Assembly (NCBI RefSeq): GCF_011326725.1
Contig: NZ_JAANCO010000001.1
Span: forward strand, 682,001-746,000
Length of the DNA stretch: 64,000 bases
DNA from: Microbacterium excoecariae
GTDB lineage: Bacteria > Actinomycetota > Actinomycetes > Actinomycetales > Microbacteriaceae
Reading direction: 5' to 3'
Shown piece by piece: positions 49,125 to 58,760 of the stretch; positions within the stretch are counted from its first letter, which is position 1; every line of letters starts with the position of its first letter. The notes beneath the pieces were generated by a model. The model was not told the origin of the DNA. It saw nothing but the letters and a program-made list of their open reading frames with translations, and made no database searches. Position numbers and translations under genes: made by a program.

Positions 49125-50221
49125 TGAGCCGGGCCACACAGGCCGCGAGCGGCGCGGCCCGGCGGGCGGGCGAAATTGCCCGCGCCACCCCGCGCGCGAT
49201 CGGGCGGCTCGTCCGCGAGGCGCTCGAGACGGTGTGGGGCGCGATCGTGCGCACCGTCGCGGTCCTCGAGGCCTGGCTGCTCGACTCCAAGAAGTCGCTC
49301 TACGGCATCGCGGTCACGCGCATGGTGCTCGGCCTCACGGGTATCGGGCTGCTCCTGACGAACTTCTCCACGCGCCTGTACACCTTCGGATCCGGATCCG
49401 CGTGGAACGGCGAGGCGGCTGAACCCGTCAGCGACTTCCCGAAGATATGGATCTTCAGCCTTTTCGACTCGGTGCGGCTCGACGACGGCGCCTTCACGGT
49501 GCTCTACCTCGCACTGCTCGCCCTCGCGGTCCTCGTGACGCTCGGATGGCGCATCAAGATCGTCCTGCCGGTCTACCTCATCATGTGGGTCAGCTTCATC
49601 GAGATGACCGACGCGGTCGGCGATCAGGGCGACAACATGTACCGGATCGTCCTCCTCATCCTCCTGTTCGCGGATCCCGCCGCGCGGTGGTCGCTCGACG
49701 CCCGGCGGCGCCAGCGCGGGGGCGACAAGACGGTGCTCCCGCGCGAGATCAGCACGCTGCTTCACAACCTCGCCCTCGTGGCCATGGCGACGCAGGTGTT
49801 CTTTGTCTACGTCTCGGGCGGCCTCTACAAGGCGGGCGGATCCCCGTGGTCCGGCGGCTACGCCGTCTACAACCCGCTCATGACCGAGCGATTCGGCACG
49901 TGGCCGGCGCTGAGCGAACTCATCGTGGCGTGGGGGCCGGCCGTGACGATCGCGAGCTGGGGATCGATCCTGCTGCAGATCGCGTTCCCGTTCCTCCTCC
50001 TCGCGCGCCCGACCCGCATCATCGGCCTCATCGGCATCATGAGCTTCCACATCGGCATCGGCGTGCTCATGGGGTTGCCGTGGTTCTCGCTCGCGATGAT
50101 CGGCATCGACTTCATCTTCATTCGCGACCGTACGTGGCGGCACGTCGCCGACCGGGTGCGCGCCAGCTACCGCTCACCCGAGCGATCCGACAATCCGGAG
50201 GGCGCCCAAGCCGCGACCTGA
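49124..50221 (+). CDS. HTTM-domain membrane protein (vitamin-K-dependent-carboxylase-like)
   Basis: A 365-residue polytopic protein. After a basic, helical N terminus of ~50 residues come about eight membrane helices. Marks of the HTTM/VKG-carboxylase membrane domain are YGIAVTRMVLGLTGIGLLL, DNMYRIVLLILLFADPAARWSLD, HNLALVAMATQVFFVYVSGGLYKAGGSPW and GIMSFHIGIGVLMGLPWFSLAMI. HTTM domains are related to gamma-glutamyl carboxylase, but most bacterial members are uncharacterised; I cannot judge the catalytic lysine here. ATG 49124 overlaps the DUF5819 stop. Modification of the adjacent Asp/Glu-rich adhesin is a testable guess. Confidence 0.85.
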   Translation: MSRATQAASGAARRAGEIARATPRAIGRLVREALETVWGAIVRTVAVLEAWLLDSKKSLYGIAVTRMVLGLTGIGLLLTNFSTRLYTFGSGSAWNGEAAEPVSDFPKIWIFSLFDSVRLDDGAFTVLYLALLALAVLVTLGWRIKIVLPVYLIMWVSFIEMTDAVGDQGDNMYRIVLLILLFADPAARWSLDARRRQRGGDKTVLPREISTLLHNLALVAMATQVFFVYVSGGLYKAGGSPWSGGYAVYNPLMTERFGTWPALSELIVAWGPAVTIASWGSILLQIAFPFLLLARPTRIIGLIGIMSFHIGIGVLMGLPWFSLAMIGIDFIFIRDRTWRHVADRVRASYRSPERSDNPEGAQAAT

Positions 50222-50312
50222 TTGTCGGCCGCGCACAGGAAAACGGCGCAAAGCACGCGGATCCGCATAGATTTCGAGGCGAACCCCACCTCGACACTCC
50301 GAGAGGATCCCC

Positions 50313-52361
50313 GTGGCCGACACCGCTGTTCGCCCCGCCCCCGCCGCCCCGATCGCCGACGAGCCCCGCGTCGACGCCGCGCGCCTCACCCCCGTGCTGC
50401 TCGGCACCTGGGCGGACATCCGCCTCGAGGCGCGCGAGATGATCAAGGATCCGGTGTTCTGGCGCGTCGACGGCGAACACTACCTCGAGCACCGCGAGCG
50501 GGTGCTCGAGCAGTGCAGACTCCTCGCCCAGCGCGGCGCGAGCAGCCGCGCGCTGCCGGAGGAGTACGGCGGCCGGAACACGCAGGGCGGCAACCTCGCG
50601 GGCTTCGAGGAGCTCGTCCTCGCTGACCCGAGCCTGCAGATCAAGTCCGGCGTGCAGTGGGGGCTGTTCACCTCCGCGATCTTCCAGCTCGGCACGAAAC
50701 CGCACTTCGACAAGTGGCTCCGAGACGCGAGCTCGCTCGAGCTGCCGGGCGCGTTCGCGATGACCGAGATCGGCCACGGATCCGACGTGCAGGCGCTCGG
50801 CACGACGGCGACCTATGACGTCCAGACGCAGGAATTCGTCATCGAGACCCCGTTCCGCGCGGCCACGAAGGACTATCTCGGCAACGCGGCGAAGCACGCG
50901 CGCGCCGCGACGGTGTTCGCACAGCTGATCACGGGCGGCGTCAACTACGGGGTGCACTGCTTCTTCGTGCCCATCCGCGATGCGGCCGGAGCCGACCTGC
51001 CGGGCATCACGAGCGAGGACGACGGCCCCAAAGGTGGGCTGAACGGCATCGACAATGGGCGCCTCGCCTTCGACGCCGTGCGCATCCCGCGCGAGAACCT
51101 CCTCAACCGCTACGGCGACGTCGCCGCCGACGGCACCTATTCGAGCCCCATCGCCAGCCCCGGTCGGCGCTTCTTCACGATGCTGGGGGCGCTCGTGCAG
51201 GGTCGCGTCTCGCTCGACGGCGCGGCGACGTGGGCCTCGGCCCTCGCGCTCAAGATCGCCGTGACCTACGGCAACGAGCGTCGGCAGTTCGCGGGGCCCG
51301 CGGGGGAGGAGACGGTGCTGCTCGACTACGCCAAGCACCGCCGCCGCCTCATCCCGCGGATCGCGACGGCCTACGCGCAGACCTTCGCGCACGAGGAGCT
51401 CCTGCAGAAGTTCGACGGCGTCTTCAGCGGTGCGACCGACACGGACGAGAACCGCCAGGACCTCGAGACCCTCGCCGCGGCGCTCAAGCCCCTGTCGACC
51501 TGGAACGCCCTGTCGACGATCCAGGAGGCGCGGGAGGCGTGCGGTGGCCAGGGCTTCCTGGCCGAGAACCGCCTGGTCGGCCTCCACCAGGATCTCGACG
51601 TGTACGCGACGTTCGAGGGCGACAACAACGTCCTGCTGCAGCTCGTCGGCAAGCGGCTCCTCGGCGACCTCGGCGCGCAGCTGAAGGGGAAGGACGCGCG
51701 CGGGCTCGCCGCCTACGCCGCGCGCCAGTCGGCGTCGAAGCTCTTCCACGGGGCGGGTCTGCGCCAGCTCGGCCAGACGGTCGCGGACCTCGGATCCACG
51801 GCGCGCTCGGTCGAGTTCGGGCTGCGCGCCGAGGACCAGCATCACCTGCTGACCGATCGCGTGCAGCAGATGGTCGCTGACGTCGGCGGGCGCCTGAACG
51901 CCGCGCGGCGCTCGGGCGCCGCCGCCCAGCAGGCGGCGTTCGACGAGAACCAGGTCGAGCTGCTCGAGGCGGCGCGCGCGCACGGCGAGTTGCTGCAGTG
52001 GGAGGCGTTCACGGACGGGCTGGAGCGGATCGAGGACGAGGGCACCCGGACGGTGCTCACCTGGGTGCGCGACCTCTTCGGGCTGTCGCTGATCGAGCAG
52101 CACCTCTCGTGGCACCTCATCCACGGGCGGCTATCGACCCAGCGCGCCTCCGCCGTGACGCGCTACATCGACCGGCTGTGCACGCGGCTCCGCCCACACG
52201 CGCAGGATCTCGTCGACGCGTTCGGTTTCGCGCCCGAGCACGTGCGGGCCCCGATCGCCTCCGGCGCGGAGGCCACCCGCCAGGACGAGGCGCGGGCGTA
52301 CTATGCCGATCTCGCGGCGCGCGGGGCGGCCCCGACGCCCGAGAAGCGCCCGAAGCGCTGA
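50313..52361 (+). CDS. Acyl-CoA oxidase (ACOX family flavoenzyme)
   Basis: A 682-residue flavoprotein that oxidises acyl-CoA to trans-2-enoyl-CoA and passes electrons to O2. The length and layout fit acyl-CoA oxidases rather than 380-residue dehydrogenases. FAMTEIGHGSDVQALGTTATYD is the flavin/substrate loop. GRRFFTMLGALVQGRVSLDG, EACGGQGFLAENRL and the catalytic-Glu loop YATFEGDNNVLLQLVGKRLL are all present. The C-terminal ACOX domain runs from ~residue 450 to the end. GTG 50313 is supported by GAGAGG upstream. It lies alone between two surface-protein operons and probably serves fatty acid beta-oxidation. Confidence 0.93.
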   Translation: MADTAVRPAPAAPIADEPRVDAARLTPVLLGTWADIRLEAREMIKDPVFWRVDGEHYLEHRERVLEQCRLLAQRGASSRALPEEYGGRNTQGGNLAGFEELVLADPSLQIKSGVQWGLFTSAIFQLGTKPHFDKWLRDASSLELPGAFAMTEIGHGSDVQALGTTATYDVQTQEFVIETPFRAATKDYLGNAAKHARAATVFAQLITGGVNYGVHCFFVPIRDAAGADLPGITSEDDGPKGGLNGIDNGRLAFDAVRIPRENLLNRYGDVAADGTYSSPIASPGRRFFTMLGALVQGRVSLDGAATWASALALKIAVTYGNERRQFAGPAGEETVLLDYAKHRRRLIPRIATAYAQTFAHEELLQKFDGVFSGATDTDENRQDLETLAAALKPLSTWNALSTIQEAREACGGQGFLAENRLVGLHQDLDVYATFEGDNNVLLQLVGKRLLGDLGAQLKGKDARGLAAYAARQSASKLFHGAGLRQLGQTVADLGSTARSVEFGLRAEDQHHLLTDRVQQMVADVGGRLNAARRSGAAAQQAAFDENQVELLEAARAHGELLQWEAFTDGLERIEDEGTRTVLTWVRDLFGLSLIEQHLSWHLIHGRLSTQRASAVTRYIDRLCTRLRPHAQDLVDAFGFAPEHVRAPIASGAEATRQDEARAYYADLAARGAAPTPEKRPKR

Positions 52362-52387
52362 CAGGGATTGCATCCGGGTGAATGCGG

Positions 52388-52418
52388 TTGGGCGATCGGG
52401 CGTGTCGCTGACTACGCT
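52388..52418 (+). promoter_or_regulatory. Probable promoter of the cadherin/FN3-MoxR operon
   Basis: -35 TTGGGC (52388-52393), 19 bases, -10 TACGCT (52413-52418), followed by a ~75-base leader to ATG 52496 with GGGGGAG about 10 bases before it. Confidence 0.45.
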
Positions 52419-52495
52419 GACATAGTTGGGCCGCCGCTCGGCTGAGCGCGGCCCCCACGCCCGTTGCCCGAATCTGCTTGGGGGAGCAGCCGCAG

Positions 52496-55400
52496 ATGAG
52501 TGTGTTCGCCTGGATGCGCGAGCGCAAGGCGTCCGTCGCCGGCGCTTCCGTCGTCGTCGCCGGATCCATCGTGCTCGCCGGCTTCGCCGTCGCGTACGAG
52601 GGCAACCCGACCGCCGAGGTCGAGCTCGACGACGGCAGCGTGTGGGTGACGAAGTCCTCCAGCGAGGTCATGGGACACCTGAACACCGAGTCCGCGCTCC
52701 TCGACGGGCAGCTGCGCGGCGCGACGTCGTCCGAGATCGGGATCCTGCAGTCCGGCGAGAACGTGCTGCTGCACGACCGCCGCGACAACACGCTCTCGCG
52801 CGTCGACGGCGCCGCCATGGTCCTGGGCGAGCGCGTGAGCCTCGAGGCCGGATCCGCGGTCGAGGAGGGCGGCGGGACCCTGGCGATCCTCGCCCCGTCG
52901 ACCGGCGGGCTGTTCATCATGCCGACGACCGACATGGGCGCCTTCTCCGTCGAGGAGTCGGAGCCGACCCTCGAGCTTCCCGCCGACGCAGTCGTGACCG
53001 TCGGCGTCGACGGCGCGGTGCACGCCGCGTCGGCCGAGGAGCGCACGCTCTACACGATCGAGACCGCCGCCGACGGGCTCCCCGAGGGGGAGCCGATCGA
53101 GTCGCCGCTCGAGAGCGTGGATCCGGGCGATGAGCTCCAGATCACCACCGTCGGCGACCAGGCCGTCATCCTCGACCAGACCTCGGGGTACGTCGTGACG
53201 GCGGGCGGGCTGGAGACGTCGGTGGGCGCCGCGGGCGAGGCCCGCATCGCCGAGGACGCGGCCGCGGGGCCGAGCGTCCGCGTCGCGACGACGTCGTCCC
53301 TCGTCAGCGTGCCGCTCGACGGATCCGAGGCGAGCTCCGTGCCCGCGGGCGCCGAGGGCGAGCCGCAGAGCCCCGTCGTCGTCGATGGGTGCGTGTACGG
53401 GGTGTGGCGCGGATCCGGCCAGGTGCTGCGCGATTGCGACGGCGCCGACCGCGACCTCGCCCAGCCCCTGGAGAACGCGCCGGGCGACGCGCCGCTCGTG
53501 CTGCGTGCGCGCGGCGGGCAGGTCGTCGTCAACGACCTTGCGGGCGGGAAGTCCTGGCTCGCCTCGACCACGATGCAGCTCGTCGACAACTGGGACGACC
53601 TGACGCCGCCGGAGGGCGACGACCAGGAGTCTGACGAGGTCGAGCAGACCGAGGTCACCGAGATCACCCCGCCGGACCGCACGAAGGACAACCGGCCGCC
53701 GGAGGCGCACGACGATGAGTACGGTGTGCGCCCGGGGCGCTCGGTCGTGCTGCCCGTGCTCGACAACGACAACGACCCGGACGGGGACCTCCTCACGATC
53801 TCGATCGAGGACCAGCCCGCGATCGGGCGAGTAGAGACGATCCAGGAGGGCAAGGCCGTCCAGGTGACGCTCGCGGCGAACGAGACCTCGGGCGAGGGCA
53901 CGTTCACCTATCGGGTGGACGACGGCCGGGGCCTGTCGGACTCGGCGCGCGTGACCTTCGCCGTGCACCCGCACGAGGAGAACCAGGCGCCCGCGCAGAA
54001 GGACCAGCGCCCCACCGTCGCGGTCGAGACGGGCGGATCCGTCACCTATAACGTGCTCCCCGACTGGATCGACCCGGACGGCGACGACATCTACCTCGCC
54101 GGCGTGACGCCGGCCGAGGGCGACGAGGCGACCTTCACCCCCGACGGCCAGATCACCTATCACGCGCGCTCGGGCCACCAGGGCCCGCTCGATGTGTCGG
54201 TCACGGTCTCGGACGGCGAGGCGGAGTCGACGGGTGAGCTCGCGCTCGACGTGCGGCCCGTCGGCACGGTCCGGCCCGTCACGAACACGGACCACCTCGT
54301 GATCGACGAGGGCGCCACGGGCACCGTCGAGCCGCTCGCCAACGACCTCAACGCGGCGAGCGAGGAGCTCACGCTCGGCGGCGTGACCCAGGTGTCCGGC
54401 CTCGAGATCTCCGCCAACGCGCAGACGAACTCCCTCGAGGTCACGGGGCTCGTCGCGGGGACCTATTACGTGGACTACACCGCGACGGCGGGCACGCAGT
54501 CCGCCGCCGGCCTCATCCGCGTGGACGTGCGCGAGAACGCCGAGGCCTCGGACGAGCCCCCCGTCGCGGTGCGCGACACGGCGTACCTGCCGGGCGGCGG
54601 CGAGGTCCTCATCGACGTCCTGCAGAACGACGTGGATCCGGCGGGCGGCGTGCTCGTCGTGCAGTCGGTGCAGACCCCCTCGGGCGCGGGCGTCTCGGCC
54701 GCCGTGCTCGGGCACGCCTCGGTGCGCATCACGGACCGCGCGATGCTCGCGGAGCAGATCGTGCTGACCTATCGCGTGCACAACGGCCAGAAGGGCGCGA
54801 CGGGCGAGATCGTCGTTATCCCCGTGCCGCCGAGCGACAAGATCCAGCCGCCCGTCACGGAGGACGACACCGCCGTCGTGCGCGCGGGCGACGTCGTGAC
54901 GATCCCCGTCACGGACAACGATCACCACCCCAACGGCGAGAGCTTCAGCGTCGTGCCCGAGCTCGTCGAGGCGCCCGCCGCCAAGCTCGGCGAGGCGTTC
55001 GTGTCGCAGGACACCGTGCGGTTCCGCGCGGCCGAGGACGCGCGCGGCCAGGCGACGGCGATCTACGAGATCGTCGACGACAAGGGGCAGAAGAGCGCGG
55101 GCCTCATCCGCATCAACATCACGCCCTGGAACCAGGACAACAACGCGGCGCCGGATCCCGTCTCCGTGACGGCGCGCGCTCTGGCCGGCACGGACACGCG
55201 CATCGAGATCCCCCTCGAGGGCATCGACCCCGACGGCGACATGGTCGATCTCGTCGGCATCTCGTCGGCTCCGAGCCAGGGCCGCGTCACGGAGACCGGG
55301 CCCGATTACTTCACCTACGAGGCGTACCGCAACGCGGCGGGCGCCGACTCCTTCCAGTACCGGGTGGCCGACACGTTCGGCGAGGAGTCGATCGCGACCG

Positions 55401-58400
55401 TGACGATCGGGATCGCGCCGCCGGAGGGCGTCAACCAGCCGCCCAACGCCATGACCGACGAGATCGCGATGCGTCCCGGCCGTGCCGTCTCGGTCCCCGT
55501 CCTGGCGAACGATTCCGACCCCGACGGCGACAAGTTCGGCCTCGTGCCGGACGGCATCGAGTTCCACACCGACGACCCGGAGTTCGCGGCCGAGGTGTCG
55601 GGCGACCGCGTCATCGTCACCGCGCCGAACCACGAGCTCGTCTCGCAGTTCGAGTACACGATCGAGGACGAGGTGGGCAACACCTCGCGCGGCGTCGTGC
55701 AGGTCACCGTCGCGGAGGACGTCCCGCTGGAGGCGCCGATCGCCCGCGACGACCGCGTGCTCATCGGCATGGTGACGGGAGACTTCACGGCCGACGTGGA
55801 CCTGTTCGTGAACGACGAGGATCCGGACGGCACGACCGACGCGCTCACCGTCGAGGTCGCGGGCGTCGAGCCGCTGCCGGAGGAGGGCCCGGGCTTCGTC
55901 CGCGTCGCCGTCGAGGACCGGCGCCAGACGATCCCGTACACGGTGACCGACCCCGACGGGCAGACCGCGTCGGCGTTCCTCATCGTCCCCGCGAAGGACG
56001 ACCTGCGTCCCGTGCTCGCCGAGGGCGCCGCGATCACCGCGCCCAGCAACGAGCTGATCGACATTCCATTGTCGGAATACGTCACGGTCGCCGAGGGCCT
56101 CGACGTGCGGATCACGAATAGCGATGCCGTCTCCGTTAACCACGGCGACGGCACGAACCTCGTCAAGGACGAGACGACGCTGCAGTACCGGTCCGAGTAC
56201 CGCTACCAGGGCAGCGACGACATCACCTTCGAGGTCACGGACGGCGACGGGCCCGACGACCCGAACGGCCGCAAGTCGGTCATCACGATCCCCATCACGG
56301 TGCTCACACCCGAGAACGAGCCGCCGGAGTTCACGAACACGACGATGAGCGTGGGCGCCGGCGACGGCCCCGTGTCCATCGACCTGTCCGCGCGCACGTT
56401 CGACATCGACGAGGACGAGATCGCGTACACCCACACGAACGGCGCTCCCGACGGGATCTCCGTCTCGATCAGCGGCTCCACGCTGACGGTCGAGGCCTCG
56501 CCCGATACCCGCGGGGTCGCGACGAGCCTCGCGATCGCGGTCAGCGACGGCGAGAACGACCCCGTGCAGGGCACCGTCGACCTCTCCGTCACGGCGTCGG
56601 CGCGATCGCTGCCGGTCGCGAACGATGAGGACCTGGGGGAGATCCACCAGGGCGAACCGCAGCAGGTCGGCGTGCTCGCGAACGACTTCAACCCCTTCGA
56701 GGGCGAGGGGTCGCTCCGCGTGATCGACGCGGTTGTGGAGGCGGGGGACGGATCCGTGTCCCACGACGACTCGAGCGTCACGGTCACGCCGGGCGGCGAC
56801 TTCCATGGCTACCTCACGGTGCGTTACACGATCGCCGACATCACGGACGACCCCGACCGCTACGTGCAGGGGCGCATTACGGGCACCGTCCTGGGCGTCC
56901 CGGACGCGCCGGGCACGCCGGATCCGTCCGAGGTCGGCAACCGCGAGGCGACGCTGTCGTGGACGGCGCCCTCGAACAACGGCGCCGAGATCACGGCCTA
57001 CGAGGTGCGCGCGACGGACGGCAGCTTCGAGCAGACCTGCGCGTCGACGGTGTGCCGCCTCACGGGGCTCGTGAACAACAAGGAGTACCAGTTCCAGGTC
57101 ACGGCCGTGAACGAGGTCGGGCCGTCGGCCGCCTCGGCGCAGAGCATCGTCGTGCGCCCGGACGTCAAGCCCGAGGCGCCCGAGGCGCCGCAGTTCACGC
57201 TGTCGGCGGGCGAGCGCGATCAGCGGCTGGGGATCTCGTGGAACCAGCCGAACAGCGATGGCTCGCCCGTGTCGGGGTACCTCGTGCGGATCAACGACGG
57301 ATCCTCCGTCACGACGCACCGCTTCGCAAACTCCACGGCGACGAGCCGCATCTTCGACGGCCTCGAGAACGGCCGCCAGTACCGGTTCCAGGTCGCGGCG
57401 ATGAACCGCGCCGACGTGCGCAGCGACGACGGCTGGGCGTGGAGCCCGTGGTCGGCGAGCGAGAAGCCCGCGACCGTGCCGAGCGCGCCCGAGAAGCCCA
57501 CCGTGGCGCGCGAGTCTCGCTCGTACGGCGTGAACGAGTTCGCGCTGTCGTGGCCCGCCGTGGCGGACAACGGGGGCGACGCGATCGACACGTGGGTCGT
57601 GAACTTCATCCAGGGTGGCAACGTGGTGCGTACGGAGGAGTTCGCGAACTCGGGCAACCGCGTTGTCGTCTCGGCGCGCACGTCGGCCACGGACTATCAG
57701 TTCACGATCGCCGGCGAGAACCGCGAGGGCCGCGGGAAGGCGAGCCCCGCGACCGAGGCGATCCGTTCGTACAGCGAGCCGGGCGCGCCGTCGGACGTCT
57801 CCGTGTCCGCGGGCGACGGCCAGATCACGATCTCGTGGACGAAGGCCGACCCCAACGGCGTGCGCGACAACGAGGTGGGTTATCAGTACCGCCTGAGCGA
57901 CGGGGCGTGGCAGGACTTCGGATCCGTCTCCTCCTCCGGCGACCGGCGATCCGGGACCGTCGCGGCGCAGAACGGCATCTGGCAGCAGCCGGCCGTGCGC
58001 GCGTACACGCGCGTGAACGACGACGAGGGCGCGCTGTTCGGCGCCGAGAAGACGTCGAGTAACCGCGTGAAGCCGTGGGGTCCGCTCGCGCAGCCCACGG
58101 TCCAGATCTCGGGCACGGCGGGAGAGCAGCGCGTCCGCGTCGACGCGTACGCCAACGGCTACTGGCTCGAGGAGGTGCACATCGTCTTCGCGATCGACGG
58201 ACGCACGTTCTACGAGACGTGGGAGCACCCGGCGGCCGACGGCAACGCTCACCTGACGGGATGGGAGCGTGGCGTGCTCGTGCGCCCGGGCCAGACGCTG
58301 ACCGTGACCGTCACCTCGCGTGACCAGGCCGGTATTGGCCAGAACAAGCCCGTGCAGGAGACGAGCGCGCAGGCCACCTCCACGGCGCCGACGCCCACCT

Positions 58401-58723
58401 TCTACGCCCGCAAGGAAGACGGCCAGGTCGTCCTGAAGTACAGCAACCTGACCGGTCCGCTCGCGACCGGCGTGCGCGACGACTACCCGCGCGACCAATA
58501 CGAGTACCGCTGCCAGGTCTACGACGGCTTCTGGCGCAACGTCGGCGGCGGCTGGCAGACCGGCAGCTTCGGAACGGCAGGCGCGGACGCGCTCGGTTTC
58601 CCCGTGAGCTGCTTCGACGGTCAGTACGACAAGCAGGCGCGGTTCCTCATCGAGGACGACCAGTTCATCCCGGGCGGCGCGATCTCGAACGAGATCACGC
58701 TCCCGGCCAAGCCCGCCGAATGA
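52496..58723 (+). CDS. Giant membrane-anchored cadherin-like/FN3 surface protein
   Basis: A 2075-residue protein. A short cytoplasmic N terminus and one transmembrane helix (VAGASVVVAGSIVLAGFAVA, ~residues 14-34) place the rest outside. Residues ~50-390 are beta-rich, propeller-like. From ~400 (PPEAHDDEYGVRPGRSVVLP) to ~1465, roughly ten cadherin-like or Big_9 repeats carry DNDNDPDGD, VDPAGG or DPDGD calcium-binding-type turns. Four fibronectin III domains follow (~1465-1850, e.g. GTPDPSEVGNREATLSWTAPS and PSDVSVSAGDGQITISWTK), then a C-terminal beta domain. It heads an operon with MoxR, DUF58, transglutaminase-like and RDD genes, a known actinobacterial layout. ATG 52496 is used; TTG 52478 is possible. 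Confidence 0.85.
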   Translation: MSVFAWMRERKASVAGASVVVAGSIVLAGFAVAYEGNPTAEVELDDGSVWVTKSSSEVMGHLNTESALLDGQLRGATSSEIGILQSGENVLLHDRRDNTLSRVDGAAMVLGERVSLEAGSAVEEGGGTLAILAPSTGGLFIMPTTDMGAFSVEESEPTLELPADAVVTVGVDGAVHAASAEERTLYTIETAADGLPEGEPIESPLESVDPGDELQITTVGDQAVILDQTSGYVVTAGGLETSVGAAGEARIAEDAAAGPSVRVATTSSLVSVPLDGSEASSVPAGAEGEPQSPVVVDGCVYGVWRGSGQVLRDCDGADRDLAQPLENAPGDAPLVLRARGGQVVVNDLAGGKSWLASTTMQLVDNWDDLTPPEGDDQESDEVEQTEVTEITPPDRTKDNRPPEAHDDEYGVRPGRSVVLPVLDNDNDPDGDLLTISIEDQPAIGRVETIQEGKAVQVTLAANETSGEGTFTYRVDDGRGLSDSARVTFAVHPHEENQAPAQKDQRPTVAVETGGSVTYNVLPDWIDPDGDDIYLAGVTPAEGDEATFTPDGQITYHARSGHQGPLDVSVTVSDGEAESTGELALDVRPVGTVRPVTNTDHLVIDEGATGTVEPLANDLNAASEELTLGGVTQVSGLEISANAQTNSLEVTGLVAGTYYVDYTATAGTQSAAGLIRVDVRENAEASDEPPVAVRDTAYLPGGGEVLIDVLQNDVDPAGGVLVVQSVQTPSGAGVSAAVLGHASVRITDRAMLAEQIVLTYRVHNGQKGATGEIVVIPVPPSDKIQPPVTEDDTAVVRAGDVVTIPVTDNDHHPNGESFSVVPELVEAPAAKLGEAFVSQDTVRFRAAEDARGQATAIYEIVDDKGQKSAGLIRINITPWNQDNNAAPDPVSVTARALAGTDTRIEIPLEGIDPDGDMVDLVGISSAPSQGRVTETGPDYFTYEAYRNAAGADSFQYRVADTFGEESIATVTIGIAPPEGVNQPPNAMTDEIAMRPGRAVSVPVLANDSDPDGDKFGLVPDGIEFHTDDPEFAAEVSGDRVIVTAPNHELVSQFEYTIEDEVGNTSRGVVQVTVAEDVPLEAPIARDDRVLIGMVTGDFTADVDLFVNDEDPDGTTDALTVEVAGVEPLPEEGPGFVRVAVEDRRQTIPYTVTDPDGQTASAFLIVPAKDDLRPVLAEGAAITAPSNELIDIPLSEYVTVAEGLDVRITNSDAVSVNHGDGTNLVKDETTLQYRSEYRYQGSDDITFEVTDGDGPDDPNGRKSVITIPITVLTPENEPPEFTNTTMSVGAGDGPVSIDLSARTFDIDEDEIAYTHTNGAPDGISVSISGSTLTVEASPDTRGVATSLAIAVSDGENDPVQGTVDLSVTASARSLPVANDEDLGEIHQGEPQQVGVLANDFNPFEGEGSLRVIDAVVEAGDGSVSHDDSSVTVTPGGDFHGYLTVRYTIADITDDPDRYVQGRITGTVLGVPDAPGTPDPSEVGNREATLSWTAPSNNGAEITAYEVRATDGSFEQTCASTVCRLTGLVNNKEYQFQVTAVNEVGPSAASAQSIVVRPDVKPEAPEAPQFTLSAGERDQRLGISWNQPNSDGSPVSGYLVRINDGSSVTTHRFANSTATSRIFDGLENGRQYRFQVAAMNRADVRSDDGWAWSPWSASEKPATVPSAPEKPTVARESRSYGVNEFALSWPAVADNGGDAIDTWVVNFIQGGNVVRTEEFANSGNRVVVSARTSATDYQFTIAGENREGRGKASPATEAIRSYSEPGAPSDVSVSAGDGQITISWTKADPNGVRDNEVGYQYRLSDGAWQDFGSVSSSGDRRSGTVAAQNGIWQQPAVRAYTRVNDDEGALFGAEKTSSNRVKPWGPLAQPTVQISGTAGEQRVRVDAYANGYWLEEVHIVFAIDGRTFYETWEHPAADGNAHLTGWERGVLVRPGQTLTVTVTSRDQAGIGQNKPVQETSAQATSTAPTPTFYARKEDGQVVLKYSNLTGPLATGVRDDYPRDQYEYRCQVYDGFWRNVGGGWQTGSFGTAGADALGFPVSCFDGQYDKQARFLIEDDQFIPGGAISNEITLPAKPAE

Positions 58724-58760
58724 TCCGGCACGACCACACACCCACGAAGGACATCCGACA

